In this document: positions 9,327 to 17,822 of the stretch, piece after piece
How the letters are laid out: each line of letters begins with the position of its first letter
Position numbering within the stretch: the first letter of the stretch is position 1
Assembly (NCBI GenBank): GCA_001717545.1
Contig: CP017039.1
Coordinates: forward strand, 682,001-746,000
Reading direction: 5' to 3'
DNA from: Anaerolineaceae bacterium oral taxon 439
GTDB taxonomy: Bacteria; Chloroflexota; Anaerolineae; Anaerolineales; Anaerolineaceae
Length of the DNA stretch: 64,000 nt
Made by a program: the position numbers and the translations under genes
The notes under the pieces: model-generated
The model's input: the letters and a program-made list of their open reading frames with translations, nothing else
The model's database searches: none
What the model was told of the DNA's origin: nothing

Positions 9327-10363
9327 CGGAAAACCTCTGCCTGGTTCCCAGGATCGAATCGATCGGAGGCCCCGCCTCCTTTCAGCAATCCTTCCTCCGC
9401 GCCGCCGCTGAATTCGGCGTCGAGGCGCATTTCGAGCTGGACCGCAAAGACGTCGGCGCTTATCTCGTTATCGGCGGGCCGCTGCGCCCGCTGCCCGCGC
9501 TGATCCGGGCGCGGCGGCAGGGCGTTCCCGTCGTACACCGGCTCAACGGCATGAACTGGCTTCATCGTGTTCAAAGCGCCGGCCTCCGCTATGGGATCAA
9601 AGCCGACCTTGCGAATTCGCGGATCGCCTGGACGCGCCGCTTCCTCGCCAGCGCAATCGTTTATCAGAGCCGGTTCTGCGAAGAAAATTGGAATGCTGTT
9701 CACGGACCTGTCTCAAAGCCATCGACGATAATCTATAATGGCGTCGATACCGACCGTTTCTCGCCGATTCGCGATCCTGAAAACTGGCGGACGAGCGAAC
9801 CGATTCGCGTCCTGATTGCCGAAGGCAATTTACAGCATGGATCGGAAATCCTCCTCGGGAGCGCGCTGGACTGCTGCGCGGCGCTGCGTCAGAAATACGG
9901 CGTTCCGGTCCGGCTGACGATCGCCGGGAATGTCCCGGACGCGATCCGCGCCCGTACCGAAGCCGAAGCCCCCCGGCACGAATCCGGACTCACGTTCGAC
10001 TGGAAAGGCGTCATCCCGAAAGACGAGCTGATCGCGCTGGAACGGGAAGCGACGTTCTTCCTGTCGGTCGAGCCGGAACCGGCCTGTCCCAACGCCGTGA
10101 TCGAAGCGCTGAGTGTCGGGCTTCCGGTCGTCGGTTACGATACCGGGTCGTTAAAGGACGTCGTCGGGCCGGGAGGGGCGATCGCCGACCCTGGCGTCAG
10201 CCTCCGGAAGCTCGAAACCCCGGATTCAGCCTCGCTCGCAGCCGCCGCGGGAGCCGTTCTCGAAAACCGCGCCGCGTTCAGCGCCGCCGCCCGCGAAACG
10301 GCGCTCCGCCGCTTCCGCGTTGAAAAAATGACCGAGGCATATCTTAAGATATGCCTCGAGTAA
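9323..10363 (+). CDS. Glycosyltransferase, GT4-like (GT-B fold)
   Basis: 346-residue retaining GT-B glycosyltransferase. The C-terminal half has the donor-binding signature: IIYNGVDTDRFSP, IRVLIAEGN, then an E-x7-E-like region (EPEPACPNAVIEALSVGLPVV). The N-terminal acceptor domain is short (GGPLRPLPALIRARRQGVPVVHRLNG). No membrane helix, so probably cytosolic and acting on a nucleotide-sugar donor. Last gene of the patatin-epimerase-glycosyltransferase operon, starting inside the epimerase stop codon (ATGA). Confidence 0.88.
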   Translation: MTENLCLVPRIESIGGPASFQQSFLRAAAEFGVEAHFELDRKDVGAYLVIGGPLRPLPALIRARRQGVPVVHRLNGMNWLHRVQSAGLRYGIKADLANSRIAWTRRFLASAIVYQSRFCEENWNAVHGPVSKPSTIIYNGVDTDRFSPIRDPENWRTSEPIRVLIAEGNLQHGSEILLGSALDCCAALRQKYGVPVRLTIAGNVPDAIRARTEAEAPRHESGLTFDWKGVIPKDELIALEREATFFLSVEPEPACPNAVIEALSVGLPVVGYDTGSLKDVVGPGGAIADPGVSLRKLETPDSASLAAAAGAVLENRAAFSAAARETALRRFRVEKMTEAYLKICLE

Positions 10364-10444
10364 GCGCTCGCGCGCCGCGTCGGCCTCCGTATCCGCTTTA
10401 CCCGCGCTTCCATCCCCGGTTTTCACCGTTCCGAAGATCTCGTC

Positions 10445-11308
10445 CTAATTCATCATGAAGCTGAAATCGCCGCGGACCTTATACAACCCCTTCATCAGCG
10501 ACGCCGACCCCTCCATCTTCCCTTCCGAAATGTCCTTCCAGCCCTTTCAGGGCGTTTCGATCGTCGCCGTCGCCGCTTTCGGACTCGACCGGACAACTTC
10601 GCAGCGCTCCGCGTCCATGATCAGCTTGAACGATACGTCCAGATCGGAATAGATCATTTCGAGAATGCGTTCCTTCCCCTGATAACTCTCCGGCCGGTAC
10701 ATCGCGCTCATCCCCTTCGTCAGAATAAACGCTTCCCGCTGCGCCGCGGTTAACGGCATTTCCTCGTCGGCCGCGTCTTCCGGCGCGGTTTCCACCAGAG
10801 CGGCTTCCGTTTCCAACGTTTTTGCCGACTTGCGCGGACCCTCGACGCCCCAGCTCAGATTCGCCATCTCAATAAACAGATCGACCGGAAAAAGCGGTTC
10901 TACGATCGCCCGCGCCGTTTCCGGAGAAATCCGAAAATCGGAGGCGTATTCTCGTCCAGCCTTACGGACTTTCTCTAAATATGCGTCGGTTGTCCCGCGC
11001 AAGGCTGGCTGTTGAAAGAGCTCGCCCATCGGGCAGAAGATCGTCGTCAGCAAATTCTTCGGCGTCATGATTGCGTACTGCAACGCCAACGCGTCAATAT
11101 TCCGTTTCAGCGTATAAAATCCGGCGGTCGAAATCAGGACGACCCGCGGGCTGTCCGAACGGAAACGCTGCGGATGGGTCGCAGTTCCGTCCGCCTCCTG
11201 ACCAATAAACGGAAGGCTCAGCGGCAGTGTCCGATCCAAAAGTGCCTTGACCTGGGACGGCATCCCGAAAAAGTACAGTGGGAAACTCCAGACGATCAAG
11301 CCAGAAGC
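10445..11308 (-). pseudogene. Broken flavodoxin-SCP2 fusion gene (N-terminus lost, in-frame TGA)
   Basis: The frame encodes the second half of a flavodoxin-fold FMN reductase (GLIVWSFPLYFFGMPSQVKALLDR near 11300) and then an SCP2-like sterol-carrier domain. Two lesions are visible. First, the frame opens directly after a TGA near 11315-11317 and lacks the N-terminal flavin-binding strand and CxxC region of this family; nothing resembling it was found upstream. Second, a TGA at 10547-10549 interrupts the SCP2 domain, yet the same frame continues for 33 codons with the expected ending (GWKDISEGKMEG, SLMKGLYKVRGDFSFMM) to a TAG at 10445-10447. This is best explained by recent loss of function. 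Confidence 0.8.
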
Positions 11309-11440
11309 GGAACGCCGTCAGGAGACGATCTTTCGCCTTGGCGCGCCTGAAGCGGGCGTCTTAAAAGGTTCGGCGGCAACGAATCGGAATCGTTCCGATC
11401 CGCCGCCGCCGATTCAATTCATATCGACGGCAATCGTCTT

Positions 11441-11626
11441 TTACGGAGCTTCCGTAACGATCACCATATCAGCGGGGCCGCCTGCGCCATCCGGAGAGGC
11501 AACCTCAACCGACTCAACGGCAGCGTCGACCGTCGGTTCAGCCGTCGGCTCATCCTTCGAGCAAGCGGTCATCGCAAAAACCGACACAACAAGTACAGCT
11601 AAAACGACTAATAACAATTTTTTCAT
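11441..11626 (-). CDS. Small lipoprotein (61 aa)
   Basis: Starts at the ATG at 11626, which has a strong ribosome site (GGAGGAGATC). The N-terminus is a lipoprotein signal: MKK, a hydrophobic core LLLVVLAVLVVSVFAM, and a lipobox TAC with Cys22 as the lipidation site. The remaining 40 residues are acidic and rich in Glu/Pro/Val/Ala with no recognisable domain, so a lipid-anchored surface peptide or spacer is likely. Single gene, opposite to the sortase. Function unknown. Confidence 0.75.
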   Translation of the reverse strand: MKKLLLVVLAVLVVSVFAMTACSKDEPTAEPTVDAAVESVEVASPDGAGGPADMVIVTEAP

Positions 11627-11808
11627 GATCTCCTCCATCATTGGGCAACCGGCAACCCGACTTTACATATCCTATCCGGTTTTCAACGTTCCGGGGCTTA
11701 ACCATACGGCCAGACCCCCGACTACAATTTAATTATAGCCATTTTATTTCTCAAACGCCGGAAATGATGAAATAAATGATGAAACGGATTGAAATTGACG
11801 TTCCTGAC

Positions 11809-11824
11809 TATAATTAATCGTATG
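11809..11824 (+). promoter_or_regulatory. -10 box seven bases before the sortase ATG (possible leaderless start)
   Basis: TATAAT at 11809-11814 is followed by only seven bases (TAATCGT) before the ATG at 11822, and no Shine-Dalgarno is present. Upstream TTGAAA (11789-11794) is a -35 candidate but at short spacing (14 bp). If used, transcription would begin at or next to the start codon. Confidence 0.45.
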
Positions 11825-12709
11825 GCAAAACGAAAATTCGCGGATGAATTAGACGAGGACGAGCTCAAGGATCTTTTCATCGATCGGAAAATCCTCGGGA
11901 GAAGCGCGCGGATCGCGTCATATCGCGCGAACGGTCGCGCCGTAAACAGTGAAGACACCCCGATAAATCATGAGCTCAACCGGCGTCTCTCCGATCCAAA
12001 AAACGAACCGCGAAGCGGATCCTCGCCGAAACGGAAAATCGACCGGATCCTGCTGGCGGTTGAAATCTGCGCTGTAATCGGGGTCCTCTGGATCTTTTTC
12101 CGCGGCGCGCAGACGCTCAACCGGATCAACCGCGAAGCTTCGGAAAGCATGATCCTGCCGACGCTGACGCCGACGGCGATTATCAGCGCGGTCGTCCTCC
12201 CCGGCGGCCATACGCCGCCGGACGAGAGCGGGACCGCTTCATTTAATGAAGCCGAAATCCCGGCGCACCTGCGATCGCTCATCGTTCAGGGATCGTCAGC
12301 GCCGCTCCAGATACCCGAAGGCCGGGCCCGACCGATCCGCGTCCGGATCCCGGCGATCAACGTTGACGCGCCGGTAAACTGGGGCGACGACTGGAACGCG
12401 CTGAAAAATGGCGTCGGCGAAAACGCCGCCAGCGCCGAACCGGGGCAAGCCGGCAACCTCATCCTCTCCGCGCATAACGATATCTTCGGTCAGCTCTTTC
12501 GCGACCTGGATCAGCTCCGTTCCGGAGACGAAATTATCCTGTTAACCGAAAAACAGTCGTATACTTATACCGTTCAGGAGACGAAAATCGTTCAACCGAA
12601 CCAGGTTGAGGTCATGAGTCAGACCGCCGACGCGACCGTCACGCTGATTTCCTGTTACCCTTACCTGATCGACAATCAAAGAATCGTCGTCACGGGGAAA
12701 TATGATTAA
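11822..12709 (+). CDS. Sortase (class D/E-like transpeptidase)
   Basis: 295-residue membrane-anchored cysteine transpeptidase. Residues 1-75 are charged and cytoplasmic, 76-94 form one transmembrane helix (ILLAVEICAVIGVLWIFF), then a Pro-rich linker leads to the sortase beta-barrel. The catalytic triad is visible: His218 in LSAHND, Cys278 in TLISCYPY, Arg287 in DNQRIVVTG. The start chosen is MAKRKFAD at 11822; an ATG 33 bases upstream lies before the probable -10 box. No pilin or LPXTG-ending protein occurs in the window, so its substrates are elsewhere or use an unrecognised signal. Regulation may involve a leaderless transcript. Confidence 0.92.
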   Translation: MAKRKFADELDEDELKDLFIDRKILGRSARIASYRANGRAVNSEDTPINHELNRRLSDPKNEPRSGSSPKRKIDRILLAVEICAVIGVLWIFFRGAQTLNRINREASESMILPTLTPTAIISAVVLPGGHTPPDESGTASFNEAEIPAHLRSLIVQGSSAPLQIPEGRARPIRVRIPAINVDAPVNWGDDWNALKNGVGENAASAEPGQAGNLILSAHNDIFGQLFRDLDQLRSGDEIILLTEKQSYTYTVQETKIVQPNQVEVMSQTADATVTLISCYPYLIDNQRIVVTGKYD

Positions 12710-12751
12710 TCCACCCCGCGCGGTTTTACTAAAATCGGAGGATTTCTAAAC

Positions 12752-12919
12752 ATGGCAAAAAAGACTCGACGCAGCTTCTCATCTTCCGGCAGCGAGATCA
12801 GCGAAACGCCGGCCGGTTTCAATCCGGATTATACCTACGTCGTCAGCAACCTGAAACGGATCGGCGTCCTCGCCGTGATCTTTATCGGCGCGTTAATCGT
12901 CCTTTCGCTCGTTCTCTGA
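12752..12919 (+). CDS. Small tail-anchored-like membrane protein (55 aa)
   Basis: An ORF preceded by CGGAGGATTT, a near-perfect ribosome site. The product has a basic, Ser-rich N-terminus (MAKKTRRSFSSSGSE), a middle region FNPDYTYVVSNLKRIG, and one C-terminal hydrophobic helix (VLAVIFIGALIVLSLVL) that ends at the stop. This is tail-anchored topology with a cytoplasmic N-terminus. It starts 42 bp after the sortase stop on the same strand, so the two may be co-transcribed. No known family; function unknown. Confidence 0.75.
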   Translation: MAKKTRRSFSSSGSEISETPAGFNPDYTYVVSNLKRIGVLAVIFIGALIVLSLVL

Positions 12920-13022
12920 CGGGCGCGGACCGTTCGGATCCACGACTAAAACGGAAGTTCCGATCCGCCGGTGCGGATTCGGTTTTTCCGTTTAATCGTT
13001 CCGTACCGGCCGTAATCAGCGC

Positions 13023-14144
13023 ATGAAATATACCTTTACGCCGTTCCCCGGCGCCGTCGCGCCCGCCGTTCTCGCCGCAATGGCCAGGCCGTACAGCGTT
13101 GACGTAAATGAGCTTCCACGCCTGCATGAAATCCGTTTTCGCGAGATTTTCTTTTCGGACGCGGCTCAGGTTGCCCTCCTTCCGCAGCGGCGCGAAGCGC
13201 TATTCGAGCTCATCCTCAACAGCTTTACTGACGCCAGTCCGATCCTCCTCGGCGTTAACGGCCCGATCTCGTCGCAGATGATGACCGTCGCGAAGGCGCT
13301 CAATAAAGATTTCGAAATCCTCGATGCCAGCTACGGGTCTGTCTTTCGCAAAGCGCAGCTGACCAAAGCCCTCGATCAGGAGTCCTACAGCGCCATATTT
13401 TTCGTTGAAATCGATCCGTACAGCGGCGTCAGGCTCGACATTCCAACCTACGCCGAGCTGATCCGCCGGACGCAGCCGGACGCGATGATCTTCGTTGACG
13501 CGTCGTCAGCGCTCGGCGCGGGCAAACCGCTCCGCGTCGGGCCGGACGTCGACGTTTACTACGCCGGGCTGGACGGATCGTTCGGCGTCCCCGCCGGCCT
13601 CTCCGTCGTCGCGCTCAGCGAACGCGCCGGTCTCAAGACGCTCTCAAACGCGGGTACCGGATTGACGCTGAACTTCAGCTGGCAGCAGCAGCTCAACGAG
13701 AAACCGCCGGTCTTCGCATCCTGCCTCTATCCGCAGCTGAACGCGCTGAATAAGCAGCTGGACCTGATCTTTCTTGAAGGACTCGAAGCCAGGTCCCGCC
13801 GGATCGAAGAGATCGGCGCCGCGGTTCGGACATGGGCTGAGGAAAACGGCTTTACGACGCTCTGCGAAAGCGGTTCCGCGGCGGGCGTCGCGACCGTTCT
13901 TAAACGAAAACCGATCTTCACGACGCGCGCGATCGTCGACTACTGCGCCTCGTATGGAATCTTTATCGGAGATTGTCCGGATGAACTTGCGGAAGAATAC
14001 TTCGTCATTGCGCATCAGAACCAATGCGACCGGGATGAGCTGGAAATCCTGCTCTCGGTCCTGAATAAATTCGTCGCGGAATATGATACCGAGTTGAAGA
14101 TCAGGTCTAACCCGATTGCCGACTTCTTCCGGCGAAAAGCCTGA
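13023..14144 (+). CDS. Class V aminotransferase-fold protein lacking the PLP lysine
   Basis: 373 residues with the fold-type I layout of serine-pyruvate/alanine-glyoxylate aminotransferases, including PFPG near the N-terminus, an EIDPYSGVRLD segment equivalent to the substrate loop, and MIFVDASS with the PLP-pyridine Asp. At the Schiff-base position the canonical GTQKG of the paralogue at 15660-16745 is matched without gaps by GLDGS: Lys193 there corresponds to Gly185 here (codon 13575-13577). So it probably cannot form the internal aldimine. It could be a pseudoenzyme, a regulatory or binding protein, or an enzyme using PLP differently. No ribosome site is obvious. It converges on the CrtI-like gene. 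Confidence 0.72.
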   Translation: MKYTFTPFPGAVAPAVLAAMARPYSVDVNELPRLHEIRFREIFFSDAAQVALLPQRREALFELILNSFTDASPILLGVNGPISSQMMTVAKALNKDFEILDASYGSVFRKAQLTKALDQESYSAIFFVEIDPYSGVRLDIPTYAELIRRTQPDAMIFVDASSALGAGKPLRVGPDVDVYYAGLDGSFGVPAGLSVVALSERAGLKTLSNAGTGLTLNFSWQQQLNEKPPVFASCLYPQLNALNKQLDLIFLEGLEARSRRIEEIGAAVRTWAEENGFTTLCESGSAAGVATVLKRKPIFTTRAIVDYCASYGIFIGDCPDELAEEYFVIAHQNQCDRDELEILLSVLNKFVAEYDTELKIRSNPIADFFRRKA

Positions 14145-14159
14145 ATCGATCGCCGCACG

Positions 14160-15653
14160 TCAGGCAAAATCGATCTTAATCATCTCCGCCGTATTCTCCG
14201 CGCCCAGGAGGACGCCGGGGATCGAGCCGCCGGGATGCGCCCCCGCGCCGACGAGGTATAACCGCTCGATATCCTTGCTCCGGTTCGAAAGCCGAAGCTG
14301 ACCGTCCCGCCGAAGCTCCGGGAGCGACGACATCAGCGCCCCTGCGTACGACCCGACCCGGCCCGCAAGCCCGTTCGGATCGATATAAAACTCGGTTGCG
14401 ATCAGCGAACGGATATCGACCGAAAAAAGCGAACCCAGCCGCTTCAGGATCAGGTCGCGGTAGGCGTACGACTGCTGGGCCCAGTTGACCCGTCCGCCGA
14501 GCGTATTCGGAACCGGAACGATCGCAATAATGGATTCGTTCCCTGCCGGGGCCTGATCCGGGAGCGTTTTCGTCGGAATCCGGAACCAGATCAGCGGATC
14601 GTCCGGAAGCGTCCCCCAACGGAAAACGTCGTCAAGATACGCTTCATAGTTTTCCGGAAAAAGGATATTCGTTCCGGCAAGCGAAATCCGTTCCGGAAGA
14701 ATCTCTTTTGTCCCGATAAAATAGACAAACGCGCTCATTCCAGGCGTCCGTTCCTGCGCAAGCCGGACGCTTTCATATTTCGTCCGGTCCGAATCGATGA
14801 GCTCCCGATACGTCGTCAGCGTATCGACGTCCGAAATAACGATGTCGGCCTGCTGGATCGAGCCGTCGCGGAGCCGAACGCCGGTCGCCCGTTTATTCAT
14901 GATCTGGATATTCTGAACCGCGGCGTTCAGGCGAATTTCGCCGCCCATTTCCTGAAAAAGCTGCGCCATACTGTCGACGATTCGATTCATTCCCCCGATC
15001 GGGACCGTCGCTCCCCATCGCAGGAACAGCTCCGGAAGCAGGGCGAAAAGCCGGCTCGACCTGCGCGGGTCACCGCCGGATAACAGCGGCCAGAACCCGA
15101 ACAGCGCGCCGAGCTCCGGAGCGGCGAACGTCTTTTTCCCCAGCTCATAACACGACTGGTTCACGTCAAGGCGGCGGAACCAGGCGTTATTCCGAAACGC
15201 CAGAAACCGCTCGTCTACCACCCGTCCGCAGTAATCGAAAAACAGCGAATCAAAATTCACCGCGTTCTCTTCCAGATACGTCTTTAACGCCCCCTGATCC
15301 GATTCCTCCCAAAACACGTTCAGCGAAAGCGTTTCCTCCTGTGTCGGGTAGAACGCGAAACGCCGGCCGTTCGGAAAAAGCGCTTGAAAAATCGGGACCG
15401 TCTCGATCAGCTTGAAATAATCGACGCGCCTGCGCCCGACCGATTCGAACAGCTGATCGAAAAGGAAAGGCGCGGTAACGATCTCCGCGCCCAGATTAAA
15501 TAGAAAACCGCCGCGCTCCGTCGACCCCAGAAGACCGCCGACGCGCCCGTTCTTTTCGAAGACACGAACACGGCAGCCCTCCGCCGCCAACCGGATCCCA
15601 ACCGCCAGGCCGCCCAGTCCGGCGCCGATCACCGCGACGTTCGCCGACTTCAT
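14160..15653 (-). CDS. CrtI/phytoene-desaturase-like FAD-dependent oxidoreductase
   Basis: 497-residue flavoprotein of the amine oxidase/CrtI superfamily. The N-terminal dinucleotide motif is VAVIGAGLGGLAVGIRLAAEG with the downstream VFEKNGRVGG; the C-terminus carries the family FAD signature LYLVGAGAHPGGSIPGVLLGA. Such enzymes desaturate, saturate or isomerise polyisoprenoids, but no carotenoid synthesis gene occurs in the window, so the substrate is unknown. It begins six bases after the aminotransferase gene ends and is very probably co-transcribed with it. Confidence 0.88.
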   Translation of the reverse strand: MKSANVAVIGAGLGGLAVGIRLAAEGCRVRVFEKNGRVGGLLGSTERGGFLFNLGAEIVTAPFLFDQLFESVGRRRVDYFKLIETVPIFQALFPNGRRFAFYPTQEETLSLNVFWEESDQGALKTYLEENAVNFDSLFFDYCGRVVDERFLAFRNNAWFRRLDVNQSCYELGKKTFAAPELGALFGFWPLLSGGDPRRSSRLFALLPELFLRWGATVPIGGMNRIVDSMAQLFQEMGGEIRLNAAVQNIQIMNKRATGVRLRDGSIQQADIVISDVDTLTTYRELIDSDRTKYESVRLAQERTPGMSAFVYFIGTKEILPERISLAGTNILFPENYEAYLDDVFRWGTLPDDPLIWFRIPTKTLPDQAPAGNESIIAIVPVPNTLGGRVNWAQQSYAYRDLILKRLGSLFSVDIRSLIATEFYIDPNGLAGRVGSYAGALMSSLPELRRDGQLRLSNRSKDIERLYLVGAGAHPGGSIPGVLLGAENTAEMIKIDFA

Positions 15654-15659
15654 CGTCCT

Positions 15660-16745
15660 TTACCGGACCGCCCACAAAACTTCAAGCGCCGCTTCGGCGT
15701 TTTCCCGCGTCGCCTGCGTCCCCATATGTCCCAGGCGGAAGACTTTTCCGGCGATCTTCCCGAAACTTCCCGCAATCCCCATGCCATGCGCGCCGACAGC
15801 CTGACTGAACGCGTCGTACGTCCGTCCTTCGGGAAGATAAACCGCGGTCACGGAGGGAGACGGTACCGCGTCCGGCTTCGGGAAGAGCCGGTACCCGGCC
15901 TCGACGAGGCCCGAACGAACGAATGCCGCGACGGATTCATGCCGCGCGAAAACGGCTTCAAGTCCCTCGCCGTCCAGAATGTCGTCCAATACGTCGTTCA
16001 GCGCCGCGGTCTGGTTCCAATCCGCCGTGTTCGGATGCGCCTTCGTTCGCGGGAGATCGCGATATGGAGCGAACGCTTCGTACCCGACGTAGTTTACCTC
16101 GCGAATAATCTCCCAGGCGGCGTCGCTGACCGAAGCGAACGCCTGACTTGGCGGAAGCGAAAGGCCCTTCTGTGTCCCGCCTAAAACGATATCCGCGTTC
16201 CAATCGTCGCCGCGAACCGGCGCGCAGCTGATCGACGAGACCGCGTCGACGATCATGACCGGAATATCGTAACGCTTTTTTAACGCGCCGAGTTCGTCGA
16301 GCGGATTCAACGTCCCGGACGGCGTTTCGCAATGCACCACGGTCAGAACCTTCGGGCGGAAGCGTTTAATCGCGTCCTCGACGCGGTCCAAATCATGAAT
16401 CGTTTCGTCGTAATCATAAGCGACCGTTTCTCCGCGCGCGCCGATCCCCTTCGCCATGTCGGCGAACCCTTCGCCGAACAGGCCCGTGCTGACCGCCAGC
16501 AGCGTTTCGCCAGGCTTCAGCGTACTTTTAACCGCCCCCCAGAGCACCGCCATTCCCTCGCCCGGCTGAAGGATGACCTCGTTTTCGGTCCCCATCAGGC
16601 GGGCTAATTTCCGGCCAACCGCGCCGTAAAGCTCATAAAATTCTTCTTCCTGATAACTCGCGCCAAAATCGCTCGTCAACGCCTTAAAGCTGACCGGATT
16701 GAGCCGGGTCGGACCGGGAATCATGGGAATTCGATAATTTTTCAT
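15660..16745 (-). CDS. Class V aminotransferase (serine-pyruvate/alanine-glyoxylate type)
   Basis: 361-residue PLP enzyme. It has the N-terminal IPGPTRL substrate loop, VDAVSS with the pyridine-binding Asp, and the Schiff-base lysine in GGTQKGLSLPP (Lys193). Family members interconvert serine, alanine and glyoxylate, or act on phosphonate or hydroxypyruvate substrates; the exact donor cannot be read. The ATG is preceded by GAGGCG. It is followed after six bases by the CrtI-like gene. A related but lysine-less protein is encoded at 13023-14144. Confidence 0.9.
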   Translation of the reverse strand: MKNYRIPMIPGPTRLNPVSFKALTSDFGASYQEEEFYELYGAVGRKLARLMGTENEVILQPGEGMAVLWGAVKSTLKPGETLLAVSTGLFGEGFADMAKGIGARGETVAYDYDETIHDLDRVEDAIKRFRPKVLTVVHCETPSGTLNPLDELGALKKRYDIPVMIVDAVSSISCAPVRGDDWNADIVLGGTQKGLSLPPSQAFASVSDAAWEIIREVNYVGYEAFAPYRDLPRTKAHPNTADWNQTAALNDVLDDILDGEGLEAVFARHESVAAFVRSGLVEAGYRLFPKPDAVPSPSVTAVYLPEGRTYDAFSQAVGAHGMGIAGSFGKIAGKVFRLGHMGTQATRENAEAALEVLWAVR

Positions 16746-16789
16746 CAGTTTTTACGCCTCTTTTCAATATTTTTAACGCGCTAAGCATA

Positions 16790-16840
16790 GCACAAAATAA
16801 AAAAGACCGGATCCCTTCGCAGCACGCTGGCGTCCGATCT
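16790..16840 (-). terminator. Intrinsic terminator downstream of slyD
   Basis: Read on the minus strand, AGATCGGA (16833-16840) pairs with TCCGGTCT (16804-16811), with one G-T wobble, and is followed by a T-rich tract (TTTTTTATTTTG). It lies 34-84 bp after the slyD stop, before the aminotransferase gene. Confidence 0.65.
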
Positions 16841-16873
16841 GAAATTTCGGAATCTGACTGGACGATCAGGCGA

Positions 16874-17395
16874 TCAGTGGCAGCCGGAACAGCAGGCGCA
16901 GCCTCCGCTCGCGCAGCCGCCCTGTGGAACGAAGCCCATACTGATCTCAGTCGGCGTCGGCTCGCGCAGATCGGCGATTTTCACGTCGAACGTCAACTCT
17001 TTCCCCGCTAACGGATGATTCAGGTCAACCGTAACGGTCGCGTCGTCAACTTTCAGGACGCGCGCTTCGAAATACTGGTTGGCCTCGTCCTGAAGATGAA
17101 CCGTGCTGCCGAGCTGAAGCGATTCCGGATCGGCGAAAAGCGTCCGATCCAGCCCGATAATCGCCTCCTGATCAAATTCGCCGTAACCGTCCGCCGCCGC
17201 GACCTTCACGTAGCGCGACTCGCCGACTTTCATCCCCTCGATTTCACGTTCCAACCCCGGGATCAGGTTCCCGCGTCCATGGAGATAGACGAGCGGGCGT
17301 TCTTCCGACGCCTGGTCGACCGTATCCCCGTCAACCGTCAGTTCATACGCCAAACTGACAACCATATTCTCTTTTACCGCTAATTCATTCGTCAT
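16874..17395 (-). CDS. slyD: FKBP-type peptidyl-prolyl isomerase SlyD
   Basis: 173-residue SlyD-type chaperone and prolyl isomerase. It has the FKBP core split by an insert-in-flap domain (VSLAYELTVDGDTVDQASEERPLVYLHG, LIPGLEREIEGMKVGE, then the IF domain and NHPLAGKELTFDV). The C-terminus is Cys/His-rich (GGCASGGCACCSGCH), a metal-binding tail as in nickel-handling SlyD proteins. Cytoplasmic, no signal peptide. A small membrane protein gene precedes it by 40 bp; a terminator follows. Confidence 0.95.
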   Translation of the reverse strand: MTNELAVKENMVVSLAYELTVDGDTVDQASEERPLVYLHGRGNLIPGLEREIEGMKVGESRYVKVAAADGYGEFDQEAIIGLDRTLFADPESLQLGSTVHLQDEANQYFEARVLKVDDATVTVDLNHPLAGKELTFDVKIADLREPTPTEISMGFVPQGGCASGGCACCSGCH

Positions 17396-17435
17396 ATTTC
17401 TCTCATTCCTGACCCGATCCGCAGATCGTTTTTCG

Positions 17436-17594
17436 TTATTCCCGGCTCCGATCCCGGCGAAGCTTCCCCCGGTATATCATGAAAACCGCGAGGACCGCGC
17501 CTCCAACCCACCCCCAGGGGGGCAGGAGAAAATAAAAGGCCAACCCGAGAAAAAACGTTACGCCAGCCGCCAAAAGCCAATCAGTCCGGTCCAT
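17436..17594 (-). CDS. Small membrane protein (52 aa)
   Basis: ORF from the ATG at 17594 to the TAA at 17436. The product begins MDRTDW, has two short hydrophobic segments (LLAAGVTFFLGLAFYFLL and VGGAVLAVFMIYR) around a PPWGW turn, and ends in a highly charged tail (KLRRDRSRE). That is a helical hairpin with both ends in the cytoplasm. The ribosome site is weak (AGCGGGA). It lies 40 bp upstream of slyD on the same strand. The overlapping open frame from 17392 to 17580 has no membrane character and is rejected. Function unknown. Confidence 0.6.
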   Translation of the reverse strand: MDRTDWLLAAGVTFFLGLAFYFLLPPWGWVGGAVLAVFMIYRGKLRRDRSRE

Positions 17595-17822
17595 TCCCGC
17601 TATTATATCATTCGGTCCCGGGCGGAACCGCCTGCCTCCGCCTTTTCCAAGACCAGAAAAGATTAGAAATTTATTAAACCTTCGTTTCCGCCCGATTCTT
17701 CCCCGAATCCCGCCCCAAAAAGGATTTTTTGGGTATTCTTATACGCGAATCCACCTGCGCGGGGAAACGCGAAAACGCCGGGCGGCGCTCGACGATTTCT
17801 TTGAAGAAAGCCGACTTATTTT
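17595..17822. other. Divergent intergenic region, no gene seen
   Basis: Some 230 bp between the minus-strand small membrane gene and the plus-strand zinc-ribbon gene. It carries AT-rich patches (TTAGAAATTTATTAAACC, GGTATTCTTATAC) that could hold promoters for either side, but no spaced -35/-10 pair was convincing. Confidence 0.3.

Noticed and set aside
10547-10549. TGA as recoded codon (selenocysteine or glycine)
   Set aside because: No SECIS-like hairpin was seen after it, and TGA is used as an ordinary stop in neighbours, so a nonsense mutation is simpler.
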